From positions 1 through 36,606 of the forward strand of contig JALXFE010000578.1 of the NCBI GenBank assembly GCA_027069135.1: a stretch of DNA of 36,606 nucleotides. Reading direction: 5' to 3'. This document shows, in pieces, positions 19,685-28,479 of the stretch (the first letter of the stretch is position 1; each line of letters begins with the position of its first letter). The position numbers were made by a program, and so were the translations under genes. This stretch comes from Thermoanaerobaculia bacterium. Lineage in GTDB: Bacteria; Acidobacteriota; Thermoanaerobaculia; Multivoradales; JAHZIX01. Below the pieces are notes generated by a model. The model was not told the DNA's origin and did no database searches. It worked only from the letters and a program-made list of their open reading frames with translations.

Positions 19685-19702
19685 CTAGATGTCTCGAGAG
19701 AC
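19683..19702 (+). promoter_or_regulatory. Adjacent palindromes at the hsp20 start-site region
   Basis: ATCTAGAT (19683-19690) is a perfect palindrome, and GTCTC-GA-GAGAC (19691-19702) follows at once. They overlap the end of the -10 box and the likely +1, a normal place for a repressor operator. They do not match the CIRCE element. Confidence 0.35.
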
Positions 19703-19827
19703 CTGCCCATGATTGGAGCGGTCCCTACTCACGGGCGGCCCCCCGCATCAATAGGGCCCGAGGCGAAGATCACCGGCCCGACGGAGGCGTCGAGGCCCAG
19801 TACAAACACCGAAGGAGGATTCACCCC

Positions 19828-20271
19828 ATGACTCTTGGACTTACCCGCTTTAACCCCGCAAGCGACTTCGGCCGCGATCCGATCCACCACTTCTTCAATC
19901 GCTTCTTGGAGGACAACCTCCAAAGCGGTCTCGAAGCCAACAGCAGGACCTGGAATCCCGCTGTCGACATCAAGGAAACGGAAGAGGCCTTGACTCTTCT
20001 GGCAGAGCTACCGGGAATGACCAAGGACGACATCGGTGTCAGTCTCGAGAAGAACGTTCTGACGATCAGTGGAGAGCGGAAGTTCGAAAAGGACACCGAA
20101 AAGGAGAACTTTCACCGCATCGAAAGAAGCTACGGCGCGTTCGCCAGATCCTTCACGCTCCCGAGCAACGTCAAGACCGATTCCGTGGAGGCCTCTTTCG
20201 AAAATGGAGTCCTCTCCATCCAGCTGCCGAAGCTCGAAGAGACCAAGCCCAAGAAAATCGAGATTCGCTAA
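19828..20271 (+). CDS. Small heat-shock protein, Hsp20/alpha-crystallin family
   Basis: A 147-residue ATP-independent holdase that binds unfolding proteins in the cytoplasm. The alpha-crystallin domain spans about residues 45-140, from NPAVDIKETEEAL, through LPGMTKDDIGVSLEKNVLTI, to the ENGVLSIQLPK signature. The C-terminal IEI supplies the I-x-I motif used in oligomerisation. AAGGAGGA (19812-19819) precedes the ATG at a 9-nt spacing. It is monocistronic: its own promoter lies upstream and an intrinsic terminator follows 30 bp after the stop. Confidence 0.95.
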   Translation: MTLGLTRFNPASDFGRDPIHHFFNRFLEDNLQSGLEANSRTWNPAVDIKETEEALTLLAELPGMTKDDIGVSLEKNVLTISGERKFEKDTEKENFHRIERSYGAFARSFTLPSNVKTDSVEASFENGVLSIQLPKLEETKPKKIEIR

Positions 20272-20301
20272 GCAATAAATCTGCTTCTACGTCAAATTCA
20301 A

Positions 20302-20329
20302 GGCTCCGCCGGCCACCGGCGGGGCCTTT
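20302..20329 (+). terminator. Rho-independent terminator after hsp20
   Basis: An 11-bp GC-rich stem (GGCTCCGCCGG/CCGGCGGGGCC, one G-U pair) with a CCA loop is followed by TTT. It is located 30 bp past the hsp20 stop. The T-tract is short. Confidence 0.75.
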
Positions 20330-20337
20330 CCCGTACA

Positions 20338-20366
20338 TTGACCTCCTGACGACCCTAAAGTACGAT
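20338..20366 (+). promoter_or_regulatory. Candidate promoter of the peptide transporter operon
   Basis: TTGACC (20338-20343) and TACGAT (20361-20366) are separated by 17 bp, directly after the hsp20 terminator and 27 bp before the transporter's first ATG. The -10 hexamer is identical to that of the clpX promoter. Confidence 0.6.
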
Positions 20367-20392
20367 GGCGCACACCCCTAGAATATTGTGCA

Positions 20393-22048
20393 ATGCCACT
20401 TAAAACTCCATACCTACGTCTTTTTCAGACGATGGCTTCCCCACTTGCACTCGCTCTGTGCCTGGGCTGCTGGGACTCTTCGGAGCCGGCTTCAGGGCCG
20501 ATCAAGATCCCTTCCCAGCCCATCGCCGGGGGCGAAATCGTGGTCGCCTGTGCCAGCGATATTCCAGGTCTCAACGAGATCGCCACAAGCAGCTCCCAGA
20601 CCTCTACAGAGCTGATCCTCCGAATGTTCGTGAAGCTCCTCGATGAGCTACCGGATTACCAGGATCATCCTCCTACCTTCGAACCACGCCTGGCGACTTC
20701 CTACGAGTGGTCTGAAGATCATCGGACCCTGACATTTCACCTCCGGCGGGATGCGGTCTGGAGCGATGGGGTGCCCATCACCGCGGAGGATGTCCGCTGG
20801 ACCTGGCAGGTTCAAACCAGCGACCAGACCGTCTGGGAAAACGCCAGCATGAAGGAGCACATCACCGACGTCGAGGTGGTCGACGACTACACGGCTCGGT
20901 ACCACTTCACCCACGCTTACCCCGGCCAACTCGTGCAGGCCAACGAAGGCGCGATTCTCCCGAAACATGCCTGGGGCCGACTCCCCCTCGAACAATGGCG
21001 TACGAATCTGCCCTGGTTTACCGACAACCTGGTCGTCAGCGGTCCGTTTACTCTGGACAGCTGGACTCCCCAAGAAGAAATCGTGCTGAAACGGAACGAG
21101 CGCTATTTCGAACCAGGAATTCCGTACCTCGACCGGGTGATCTTTCGAATCACTCCGGATCCGACCAGTCAGCTCACTCAATTGAGGACCGGGGTCATCG
21201 ACTACATCCGCCAGGTTCCTGCGGAGGCCGCCCGGCAGATCGACGCCAGCCCGAAAACCCGGCTTCTCACCTATTGGCCCGCCCAATTCAATCCGATCAT
21301 CTGGAATACCAAGAATCCGCTCTTCTCGGAGCCGTCGACACGACGGGCCCTGGCGCTGGCCATCGACCGCCAGACGATCGTCGATACTCTGTGGTACGGA
21401 TTCGCCAAGCCTGCCAAGTCTCCCGTGATCTCTTCCGTTTGGGCTCACCACAAAGAGATGGCCCCACTACCCTACGATCCGGAAGGCGCCCGCAAGCTGC
21501 TCGCTGAAAATGGTTGGACCGATTCCGACGGAGACGGTATTCTCGATCGAGACGGCGAACGGTTCTCCTTCGAGCTCCTAACCAATATCGGCAACCGCGA
21601 ACGAAACGACGCCGCTGTGATGATTCAGGATCAGCTGAAGAAGATCGGCGTCCAAGTCTCGCCTCGGCCGGTGGAGTGGAATGCGTTGGACGACCGAATG
21701 AGTTCTGGAAACTTCGGTGCCATCATCATGGGATTGGGCCTCGACACCAGCCTCGACATGAGCTCCTTCTTCAAGACGGACCCGGAAGGAAAAGAGCTGA
21801 ACTTCGGTTACTACTCCAACGCCCGGGTGGATGAGATCTTCTCAGAGATTTCCACCGTCCTGGACATAGAAGCGGCTCGTCCGTTGCTCTTCGAGCTGCA
21901 AGAAATTCTTCAACGGGAACAGCCTCACACCTACCTATGGGAATCCCAACGCCTGGTCGGCGCTCGCAGTACCTTACAAGGGGCCACCCCGAGCTCCGTA
22001 GGCACCTACGACCAAATGCGTTATTGGTGGATTTTCCCGCAGGACTGA
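20393..22048 (+). CDS. Peptide ABC transporter substrate-binding protein (SBP family 5)
   Basis: A 551-residue extracytoplasmic solute-binding protein of the DppA/OppA family. The N-terminal hydrophobic stretch (SPLALALCLGC) ends at Cys23/Cys26, where Cys26 is the likelier lipidation site although the lipobox is imperfect. Family landmarks include EPRLATSYEWSEDHRTLTFHL, AVWSDGVPITAEDVRWTW, SGPFTLDSW and RRALALAIDRQTIV. The loop DSDGDGILDRDGE resembles a calcium-binding loop and is common in this family. No good Shine-Dalgarno site precedes the ATG; Met14 (20432) is an alternative. It is first of three transporter genes, with two permeases directly downstream. Confidence 0.94.
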   Translation: MPLKTPYLRLFQTMASPLALALCLGCWDSSEPASGPIKIPSQPIAGGEIVVACASDIPGLNEIATSSSQTSTELILRMFVKLLDELPDYQDHPPTFEPRLATSYEWSEDHRTLTFHLRRDAVWSDGVPITAEDVRWTWQVQTSDQTVWENASMKEHITDVEVVDDYTARYHFTHAYPGQLVQANEGAILPKHAWGRLPLEQWRTNLPWFTDNLVVSGPFTLDSWTPQEEIVLKRNERYFEPGIPYLDRVIFRITPDPTSQLTQLRTGVIDYIRQVPAEAARQIDASPKTRLLTYWPAQFNPIIWNTKNPLFSEPSTRRALALAIDRQTIVDTLWYGFAKPAKSPVISSVWAHHKEMAPLPYDPEGARKLLAENGWTDSDGDGILDRDGERFSFELLTNIGNRERNDAAVMIQDQLKKIGVQVSPRPVEWNALDDRMSSGNFGAIIMGLGLDTSLDMSSFFKTDPEGKELNFGYYSNARVDEIFSEISTVLDIEAARPLLFELQEILQREQPHTYLWESQRLVGARSTLQGATPSSVGTYDQMRYWWIFPQD

Positions 22049-22061
22049 GCTCTTCCTAAAG

Positions 22062-23042
22062 ATGGCTCGCTTTCTGGCCCGCCGCATTGCCTCCGCCTTC
22101 GTTCTGCTCTTGATCGTCTTGAGCGTGGCCTTTTTTTTCACCCGCCTCCTGCCGGGGTCTCCCGCCGCTCGCAGCAGCATGACGTCACGCCTGACGCCGG
22201 AGCAGATCGAGATTCTACGCAGCTCCTATGGCCTGGATCGCCCCGCCGTGGAGCAGTACTTCACGTGGCTGGGCAACATCTTCTTCCGTTGGGATTGGGG
22301 GCCTTCATTCTCCTATCGGCAGCCCGCGGCTCAAGTTCTCCGGCAGGCATTGCCCAACACCTTGCTCCTCGGTCTTGCAACCCTGATCATCCAATACGCG
22401 TTGGGCCTCGTCCTTGGGGTTCTTACCGCCCACACGGCGGGAGGCCGTGTTGACAACGTGCTCCGGGGACTCTCCCTTTCGGTCTTCTCCATTCCAAGCT
22501 TCTGGCTCGCCACCCTGGCTATCTTTCTATTCCATGAGAGATGGCACCTCTTGCCGGCCGGTGGAATGGCCTCCCCCGGCTCCACCCAAGTTCCTCTGGG
22601 CGAACGCTGGCTCGACCTCTTTCACCATCTCATTCTCCCCGCTTCCGTCCTGGGGCTGCTGGGCGGTGTCATGATCGCCCAATACCTTCGCAACAACCTG
22701 GTGGAAGTTCTAGACCAGGACTTCATCCGCACGGCCCGCTCCCTCGGCTTCTCGAAGAAGAGGATTCTGTGGCACCACGCCCTGCGCAACGCCCTATCCC
22801 CCTTGGTCCAGCTCCTGGGCCTCAGCCTTCCGACCTTGCTCAACGGGGTCTTGGTCATCGAAGTCGTCTTTGGCTGGCCCGGAGTCGGACAGGTTCTCTT
22901 CTCTGCCTGCTCGGCCCGCGACTACCCTTTGATCCTCGCAACCACCGCCTACGGCGCGATATTGGTCATCGTCGGCAGCCTTCTCTCCGATCTCCTGCAA
23001 CGGTTCGTGGATCCACGGGTCCGATTGGAGGCCTCCCCATGA
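22062..23042 (+). CDS. Peptide ABC transporter permease, DppB type
   Basis: A 326-residue inner-membrane permease. TM1 (SAFVLLLIVLSVAFFFTRLL) starts immediately after a basic N-terminus, followed by the LPGSPA segment typical of DppB/OppB proteins. Five further hydrophobic segments follow. The EAA-type coupling loop is QDFIRTARSLGFSKKRILWHHALRNAL (residues about 222-248), which docks on the ATPase. It starts 13 bp after the binding-protein gene and its stop overlaps the next start as ATGA. Confidence 0.94.
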   Translation: MARFLARRIASAFVLLLIVLSVAFFFTRLLPGSPAARSSMTSRLTPEQIEILRSSYGLDRPAVEQYFTWLGNIFFRWDWGPSFSYRQPAAQVLRQALPNTLLLGLATLIIQYALGLVLGVLTAHTAGGRVDNVLRGLSLSVFSIPSFWLATLAIFLFHERWHLLPAGGMASPGSTQVPLGERWLDLFHHLILPASVLGLLGGVMIAQYLRNNLVEVLDQDFIRTARSLGFSKKRILWHHALRNALSPLVQLLGLSLPTLLNGVLVIEVVFGWPGVGQVLFSACSARDYPLILATTAYGAILVIVGSLLSDLLQRFVDPRVRLEASP

Positions 23043-24013
23043 ACACGAGCCTGCGGTGGGGGCTGGGAATCTTGAGTCTTCTGGTTCTGATGGCGATCCT
23101 ACCGCCGCCGATCGATCCTGTGGAACAGGTCGATCCCGCGGCAAGTCTGCATCGCCCCCCCGGAACTCTGCTACACCAGCTCGAGCTCGAGGATGGCCGA
23201 GCTCTGCTGGTGGATCGCCTCGTGGTTCGGGGCCGCGATGTCGAGATTCTCCACCGGGGCCAGATCCGGACCCTGCCTCGCGCGTCGATCACGAACCTCA
23301 ACCCCGACGGTTCGACCACCCAAAGCCGGCGCTTCCTCCTCGGTAGCGACCGCTTCGGCCGGGATATCTGGTCCCGGATGATGGTCGGCGCCCGCGTCTC
23401 TTTGCTGATCGCCATCCTCGCCATGGCTTTGGCCTCGACTCTCGGTACCCTGATCGGGGTCATCGCCGGGACTTCCGGACCTCGCCTCGACAACCTCCTG
23501 ATGCGTGGGGTGGACGCAGCGATGGCGTTCCCCAGCCTCTTCCTCGTCCTCGGCCTGGCGGCGATCTTTCAGCCGAGCACGGCCCAGGTCATCCTCCTCC
23601 TGGGGTGTACCGGCTGGATGGGGACCGCCCGCCTGGCCCGGGGAGAGCTCCTCAGCTTGAAAGACCAGGACTTCGTCGTCGCCAGCCGAAGCTTGGGTCA
23701 ACGGCGCTCGATCATCGTCCTCCGCCACATGCTCCCCAACGCTCTCAACCCGCTGATGGTCAACGCGACCCTCATGATCGGTAGCGTGATCCTGGCAGAA
23801 GCCTCCCTCTCCTTCTTCGGGCTCGGGGTCCAGGCACCGACACCGAGCTGGGGGAATATGGTGAGCGAAGGAAGAACGGCGACCCACCTGGTGTGGTGGT
23901 CGGCTTTCTTCCCCGGTCTCGCCATCGCCGTCACCGTCGTCGCCTTCAACCTCCTGGCAGAAGGCCTGCGCCAGAGCCTGGATCCCCGAACCCAGTCCAC
24001 CCGAAGCCCCTAG
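23039..24013 (+). CDS. Peptide ABC transporter permease, DppC type, with enlarged periplasmic loop
   Basis: A 324-residue permease partner. TM1 is GILSLLVLMAILPPP. Between TM1 and the conserved FLLGSDRFGRDIWSRMMVGAR segment there are about 85 residues, compared with the short loop usual in DppC. This insert contains a beta-rich piece (LELEDGRALLVDRLVV, VEILHRGQIRTL). The coupling loop SLKDQDFVVASRSLGQRRSIIVLRHMLPNAL (about 208-238) and the C-terminal GLGVQAPTPSWGNMV are typical. No dppD/dppF ATPase follows; the next gene is queA. The ATG overlaps the dppB-type stop by 4 bp. Confidence 0.93.
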   Translation: MNTSLRWGLGILSLLVLMAILPPPIDPVEQVDPAASLHRPPGTLLHQLELEDGRALLVDRLVVRGRDVEILHRGQIRTLPRASITNLNPDGSTTQSRRFLLGSDRFGRDIWSRMMVGARVSLLIAILAMALASTLGTLIGVIAGTSGPRLDNLLMRGVDAAMAFPSLFLVLGLAAIFQPSTAQVILLLGCTGWMGTARLARGELLSLKDQDFVVASRSLGQRRSIIVLRHMLPNALNPLMVNATLMIGSVILAEASLSFFGLGVQAPTPSWGNMVSEGRTATHLVWWSAFFPGLAIAVTVVAFNLLAEGLRQSLDPRTQSTRSP

Positions 24014-24054
24014 CTCGAGATACGAATCGACGACTTCCCCATCGCGGACGACCT

Positions 24055-25116
24055 ATGCTCACTCAAGACTTCGACTACCACCTTCCAGAAGATCGAATCG
24101 CTCAGCATCCGGCCCCGAGAGGGGAAAGTCGCTTGCTGGTCCTCGATGCCGAGCGGGATCTTCGCCACCGGACGATTCGTGACCTTCCACAGCTCCTGCG
24201 CTCCGGGGACCTCCTCGTCGCCAACGACACCTCGGTCATCCCTGCGCGGCTCTTCGCCGAGCGGGCCGAGACCGGGGGCCAGGTAGAGCTCCTTCTGGTC
24301 GAAAAGTTCACAGACACCGAATGGGACGTCCTGGCAAAGCCGGGCCGGAAAGCGAAGCCGGGAACCCGACTCGAGCTACTGGAAGGAAACCCGCCGGCCT
24401 TGGGCCCCGCTCCCCTGCAGGTGGAGATCCTCACAAAACTTCGGGATGGGCGGCATCGGGTACGATTCGACACGCCCATCGAGGCTCACCTCGACGCTCT
24501 GGGCCACATCCCCCTGCCGCCGTACATCAAACGCCCGGATTCGGCGCAGGACCGCGAGCTCTACCAGACCGTCTTTGCCCGCCAGGAGGGTGCGATCGCG
24601 GCTCCTACGGCCGGTCTCCACTTCTCCCAAGAGCTGCTCGAAGAGCTCTCACAAGCCGGAGTGAGCTCGACCTCGGTCACCCTCCACGTGGGCATCGGTA
24701 CCTTCAAACCCGTCACCGCCGAATTGGCCCACGAACACGAGATGGAGTCCGAGCGTTGGGAAGTCTCCGAAGCGGCAGCGGCGGCCATCTCTCGATGCCG
24801 CCGACAAGGAGGGCGCGTGGTCGCCATCGGGACGACCGTGGTGAGAACCTTGGAGACCGCGGCGCGGCGCGGCAACGGCCGAGTGCTCCCCGGCAAGGGC
24901 CGGAGTCGGCTCTTCATTCGCCCCGGGTTCTCCTTTCAAGCTGTCGACGTCCTGCTCACCAACTTTCATCTCCCCCGCTCCACGCTCCTCATGTTGGTCA
25001 GCGCCCTGGCGGGCCGGGAACGGGTCCTCGACGCCTACCGAGAAGCGATCCGGAACGACTACCGGTTCTATTCCTACGGCGATGCCATGCTCTTGGAGCG
25101 TGCGGGAGCTTCGTAG
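24055..25116 (+). CDS. queA: S-adenosylmethionine:tRNA ribosyltransferase-isomerase QueA
   Basis: QueA transfers and isomerises the ribosyl part of SAM onto preQ1 in tRNA, forming epoxyqueuosine. The 353-residue length is normal. Recognisable stretches are DFDYHLPEDRIAQHP, LVANDTSVIPARLF, TGGQVELLLVE, AAPTAGLHFSQELL, HVGIGTFKPV and the C-terminal FYSYGDAMLL. The ATG at 24055 (42 bp after the permease stop) begins the protein at the usual place, though its ribosome-binding site is weak. No other queuosine genes are nearby. It likely reads through from the transporter operon. Confidence 0.96.
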   Translation: MLTQDFDYHLPEDRIAQHPAPRGESRLLVLDAERDLRHRTIRDLPQLLRSGDLLVANDTSVIPARLFAERAETGGQVELLLVEKFTDTEWDVLAKPGRKAKPGTRLELLEGNPPALGPAPLQVEILTKLRDGRHRVRFDTPIEAHLDALGHIPLPPYIKRPDSAQDRELYQTVFARQEGAIAAPTAGLHFSQELLEELSQAGVSSTSVTLHVGIGTFKPVTAELAHEHEMESERWEVSEAAAAAISRCRRQGGRVVAIGTTVVRTLETAARRGNGRVLPGKGRSRLFIRPGFSFQAVDVLLTNFHLPRSTLLMLVSALAGRERVLDAYREAIRNDYRFYSYGDAMLLERAGAS

Positions 25117-25123
25117 CCAGCAT

Positions 25124-25159
25124 CAGCCCCCTTGCGGAAGGGCCTCGCGGAAAGGGCTG
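25124..25159. terminator. Possible bidirectional terminator between queA and the membrane-protein gene
   Basis: In the 59-bp convergent gap CAGCCC (25124-25129) can pair with GGGCTG (25154-25159), enclosing a smaller CCCTT-GCGG-AAGGG hairpin (25129-25142). No T-run follows in either direction, so this is a weak call. Confidence 0.3.
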
Positions 25160-25175
25160 CTAGCGGAAAGGAGGC

Positions 25176-25547
25176 CTAGCGAGAAGGAAACCGACGCAGG
25201 AGCACCGGGACGAGAAAGAGTACCGCGGAAACGCCGACACCGTAGAGCGGCACGAGGGGTGCTTGTTGTTGGTAGCTTTCAGGAGTCATGGCCCAGAGCA
25301 GGAAAGAGATCCCCGGAGGGCCCAAGAGATACGTGATCAAGAAACGCCCCCGTAGGCTCTTGGGGACCTGAGCGCGGCGCCGTACATAGAGATTGCCGGT
25401 GCACCAACCGGTGACGACGGCAACCATATAGAGAGTCTGGGGCTGCATCACGATCGTGCCGGCGAGGGGGGCACCCACCCCCTGAAGCAAGACCGACAGC
25501 CAACAGGCGAAGAAGAAGGCGAGAAGAATGGGCTCCAGGCGATTCAC
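25176..25547 (-). CDS. Small integral membrane protein of unknown function
   Basis: A 123-residue hydrophobic protein with about four predicted transmembrane segments: ILLAFFFACWLSVLLQGV, TLYMVAVVTGWCTGNLYV, FLITYLLGPPGISFLLWAM and LYGVGVSAVLFLVPVLL. Basic residues lie between segments 2 and 3 (RRRAQVPKSLRGR), pointing to a cytoplasmic loop there. The start is GTG at 25547. It lies 26 bp after gcvPB and probably is transcribed with the gcv operon, but nothing in its sequence links it to glycine metabolism. Confidence 0.7.
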   Translation of the reverse strand: MNRLEPILLAFFFACWLSVLLQGVGAPLAGTIVMQPQTLYMVAVVTGWCTGNLYVRRRAQVPKSLRGRFLITYLLGPPGISFLLWAMTPESYQQQAPLVPLYGVGVSAVLFLVPVLLRRFPSR

Positions 25548-25573
25548 AGCCGTCTCATTCTAGTGGTTCCGTC

Positions 25574-27097
25574 TCAGGAGTCCGCCGCCTCCGGGGGATG
25601 CCACCTCAGAACCGGCTTCCGAGCCGCCAGGGCTTCGTCGCAGCGCCGTACCGGTGTCGTATAGGGCGCACCCTGGACCAACTCCGGGGCTTCCTCCGCC
25701 TCGATGGCAATCGAGCACATCGCCTCGACGAAGCTGTCCAGATCCTCTTTGGCCGCCGTCTCCGTCGGCTCGATCATCAACGCGCCGCTGACGTTGATCG
25801 GAAAGTAGATGGTCGGAGGATGAAAACCGTAGTCCATGAGGCGCTTGGCGATATCCAGGGTCGTGACCCCGGAGGCTGTCTGCCGCTTGTCGGTGAAGAC
25901 GACCTCATGAAGGGTCGGGGTGGTGTAAGGAAGATGGTAGCTACCTTCCAATCCCTTGCGCAGATAGTTGGCGTTAAGGACCGCGTTCTCGGCGATCTTC
26001 GCCAACCCCTCCCCGCCCATTCCGACGATGTAGGCCAATGCACGGACCAACATGCCGAACTGGCCGTGGAACGAGCGAACTCTGCCGATGGAATCCGGCC
26101 GGTCGAAATCCAGGGTGAATCCATCGGCCCCCGAGTTGACCAACGGCGCCGGCAGAAACGGAACCAGCTCCTCACCGACCGCCACCGGACCGGAACCGGG
26201 ACCACCCCCGCCATGGGGCGTGGTGAAGGTCTTATGAAGATTCATATGGAGAACATCCACCCCCATATCGCCGGGCCGGACCTTTCCGATGAAGGCGTTG
26301 AAATTCGCTCCGTCGCAGTAGAGCAACCCTCCTTTGCTATGGACGATGCGGGCAATCTCCAGGATCTGATCCTCGAAGACCCCGAGGGTATTCGGCACCG
26401 TGAGCATCAATGCCGCGACCTCTTCGGTCATGGCCCGCTCCAGATCTTCGAGATCGAGAGTCCCGTGTTCGTTGGAAAGCAGCTCTTTGACCTGGTACCC
26501 GGCGAAGGCGGCGGACGCCGGGTTGGTGCCGTGGGCCGAGTCCGGAATCAATACGTAGCGACGGCCCTCGCCTCTTTTGTCCAGCGCAGCGCGGACCATC
26601 AACATGCCGACGAACTCCCCTTGGGCACCCGCAGCCGGCGAGAGGCTCACTCGGGAAAGACCGGTCAATTGGATGAGAGCCTGCTCCAGGGCCCAGAAGA
26701 GCTCGAGATTGCCTTGCACCGTCGAGATCGGCTGCAAGGGATGACTGTTGGCGAACCCCGGAAGGCGGACCACCTCTTCGTTGAGGCGGGGGTTGTACTT
26801 CATCGTACAGCTACCTAAGGGATAGAGACTCAATTCCGGAGTGTAGTTGCGCCGAGACAGGCGGATGAAGTGGCGGATGACATCCACCTCTGAGACTTCC
26901 GGAAGCCCCGCCAGGTCGGTCCGCCGAACCGACTCCGGAAGCAGCTCTTCGAGCGCCGACTCCGCAACACCCACCGGCGGAAGCTCTACTCCGAGGCGTC
27001 CCTCCCGGCTCAGCTCGAAGAGGAGGGGAGGGTTGCGCCAGGCGATGGCCGGCCGTTGGGAGTGCCCGGTTGCCGAGGACGTCTCTTGTTCACTCAT
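25574..27097 (-). CDS. gcvPB: Glycine dehydrogenase (decarboxylating) subunit 2
   Basis: The catalytic half of the split P-protein, which decarboxylates glycine and passes the aminomethyl group to lipoyl-GcvH. The 507-residue product carries the pyridoxal-phosphate lysine Lys289 in MNLHKTFTTPHGGGGPGSGP. Other conserved stretches are YPLGSCTMKYNPRLNE (92-107), DSAHGTNPASA and YCDGANFNA. The ATG at 27097 overlaps the gcvPA stop by 4 bp (ATGA). A ~20-residue Ser/Thr-rich N-terminal tail precedes the core. Both subunits are needed for activity. Confidence 0.97.
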   Translation of the reverse strand: MSEQETSSATGHSQRPAIAWRNPPLLFELSREGRLGVELPPVGVAESALEELLPESVRRTDLAGLPEVSEVDVIRHFIRLSRRNYTPELSLYPLGSCTMKYNPRLNEEVVRLPGFANSHPLQPISTVQGNLELFWALEQALIQLTGLSRVSLSPAAGAQGEFVGMLMVRAALDKRGEGRRYVLIPDSAHGTNPASAAFAGYQVKELLSNEHGTLDLEDLERAMTEEVAALMLTVPNTLGVFEDQILEIARIVHSKGGLLYCDGANFNAFIGKVRPGDMGVDVLHMNLHKTFTTPHGGGGPGSGPVAVGEELVPFLPAPLVNSGADGFTLDFDRPDSIGRVRSFHGQFGMLVRALAYIVGMGGEGLAKIAENAVLNANYLRKGLEGSYHLPYTTPTLHEVVFTDKRQTASGVTTLDIAKRLMDYGFHPPTIYFPINVSGALMIEPTETAAKEDLDSFVEAMCSIAIEAEEAPELVQGAPYTTPVRRCDEALAARKPVLRWHPPEAADS

Positions 27098-28479
27098 AGC
27101 GCTCCAAGCTCCTCAACCAAACGATCCAATTCCTCCGGTGGGTTGCATTCCGTCACCGCCACGAGAAACGTGTCTTCGAGCTCCGGATAGTCCGGTCCGA
27201 GGGGCACGCCCGCGAGAATGCCCGCCGCCTCCAGCTGCGCGATCACCCCTCCCGCCGGAGAGCTCGCTCGAACGGCGAACTCGTTGAAGCAGGGCTGGGA
27301 GAATCGGGATGAGAAGCCTGGGAACTCTCCGATGCGCCGGCGCAGGGAGGCCGTCCGTTGGAGGTTGAGCTGGGCGAGATCCGCCAACCCCTGGGGCCCA
27401 TGGAGGGCTAGGTACACCGTCGCCGCCAGGGCACAAAGAGCCTGATTGGTGCAGATGTTGGAGGTCGCTTTCTCTCGGCGAATATGCTGCTCCCGGGTCG
27501 CCAGAGTCAGCACGAAGGCCCGCTGGCCGTCCTGGTCGACGGTCTGCCCGACCAGGCGCCCCGGGATCGACCTCTTGAAAGCATCCTTGACGGCCATGAA
27601 GCCCAGCAGCGGCCCACCGAAGGAAACCGACAGGCCGAAGGAATGAGCATCGCCGACGGCGATATCGCACCCTCCCTCACCGGGACTCTGAAGCAAGGCC
27701 AAGCTCAGGGCCTCGGTCACGACCCCGATGGTGAGCGCCCCGGCAGCCTTGGCGGGTGCCGAAAGGCGATCCCAGGGTTCGACGACGCCAAAGTAGTTGG
27801 GGGATTGCAGGGCGATGCAGACGGTATCCGAGCCGAGCTCTCGCTCCAACGCTTCCAGGTCGACACGGCCGCTCTCGTCCCAACCCACCTCGACCACGTC
27901 CAAGTCAAGATTGGTGGCGTAGGTAGCCAACGTCTGCCGGTAGTGGGGATGAATGGATCGGGCGACGATGATCTTGCTCCGCTTCCGTTGGACGCGGCAC
28001 GCCATGAGGATGGCCTCGGCGAAAGCGGAAGCCCCCTCGTAGAGAGAGGCGTTCGCCACCGGCAGACCCGTCAGGATGGAGATGAAGGTCTGGAACTCGA
28101 AAATGGTCTGCAACGTCCCTTGGCTGACCTCCGGCTGATATGGCGTGTACACCGTCAGATACTCCGAACGGGTCGTCACCGAGTCGATGGCCGCCGGGGT
28201 CTCGTGGCGATAGGCTCCACCCCCGAGAAACGAGATCAGATCCCGCCCGGCGACCTGGTTGGCCGCCTGCAGGCGTCCGAAATACCCCCGTAGCTCCTGG
28301 TCCGACAGGGGCCCCTCGATGGGCAGGGGTTCCCGGAGGAGAATCTCCTCCGGAAGGGTTGAGAAGAGAGCTTCCACGGACGGAGCCCCGATGGCCTCGA
28401 GCATTTCTCGCCGGTCCTCGGTCCCGGTGGGCAAGTACCGGTGACCGAACCCTCGGTCCGGGTCAGGCATCTTCGCCAT
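27094..28479 (-). CDS. gcvPA: Glycine dehydrogenase (decarboxylating) subunit 1
   Basis: The N-terminal-type half of the split glycine decarboxylase. Typical features are GHRYLPTGTEDRREMLEAIG near the start, FLGGGAYRHETP, SLYEGASAFAEA and the C-terminal REQHIRREKATSNICTNQ region (in two parts of that stretch). Three in-frame starts overlap the end of gcvH. The farthest, GTG at 28506, lacks a clear site; ATG at 28479 has AAAGAG about 8 nt upstream and is chosen; ATG at 28470 is also possible. The protein is 461 residues with this choice, near the family norm. Confidence 0.95.
   Translation of the reverse strand: MAKMPDPDRGFGHRYLPTGTEDRREMLEAIGAPSVEALFSTLPEEILLREPLPIEGPLSDQELRGYFGRLQAANQVAGRDLISFLGGGAYRHETPAAIDSVTTRSEYLTVYTPYQPEVSQGTLQTIFEFQTFISILTGLPVANASLYEGASAFAEAILMACRVQRKRSKIIVARSIHPHYRQTLATYATNLDLDVVEVGWDESGRVDLEALERELGSDTVCIALQSPNYFGVVEPWDRLSAPAKAAGALTIGVVTEALSLALLQSPGEGGCDIAVGDAHSFGLSVSFGGPLLGFMAVKDAFKRSIPGRLVGQTVDQDGQRAFVLTLATREQHIRREKATSNICTNQALCALAATVYLALHGPQGLADLAQLNLQRTASLRRRIGEFPGFSSRFSQPCFNEFAVRASSPAGGVIAQLEAAGILAGVPLGPDYPELEDTFLVAVTECNPPEELDRLVEELGAL

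Noticed and set aside
25598-26818. A 406-codon open frame antisense to gcvPB
   Set aside because: It lies wholly opposite a conserved catalytic gene, and its composition is that of a shadow frame.
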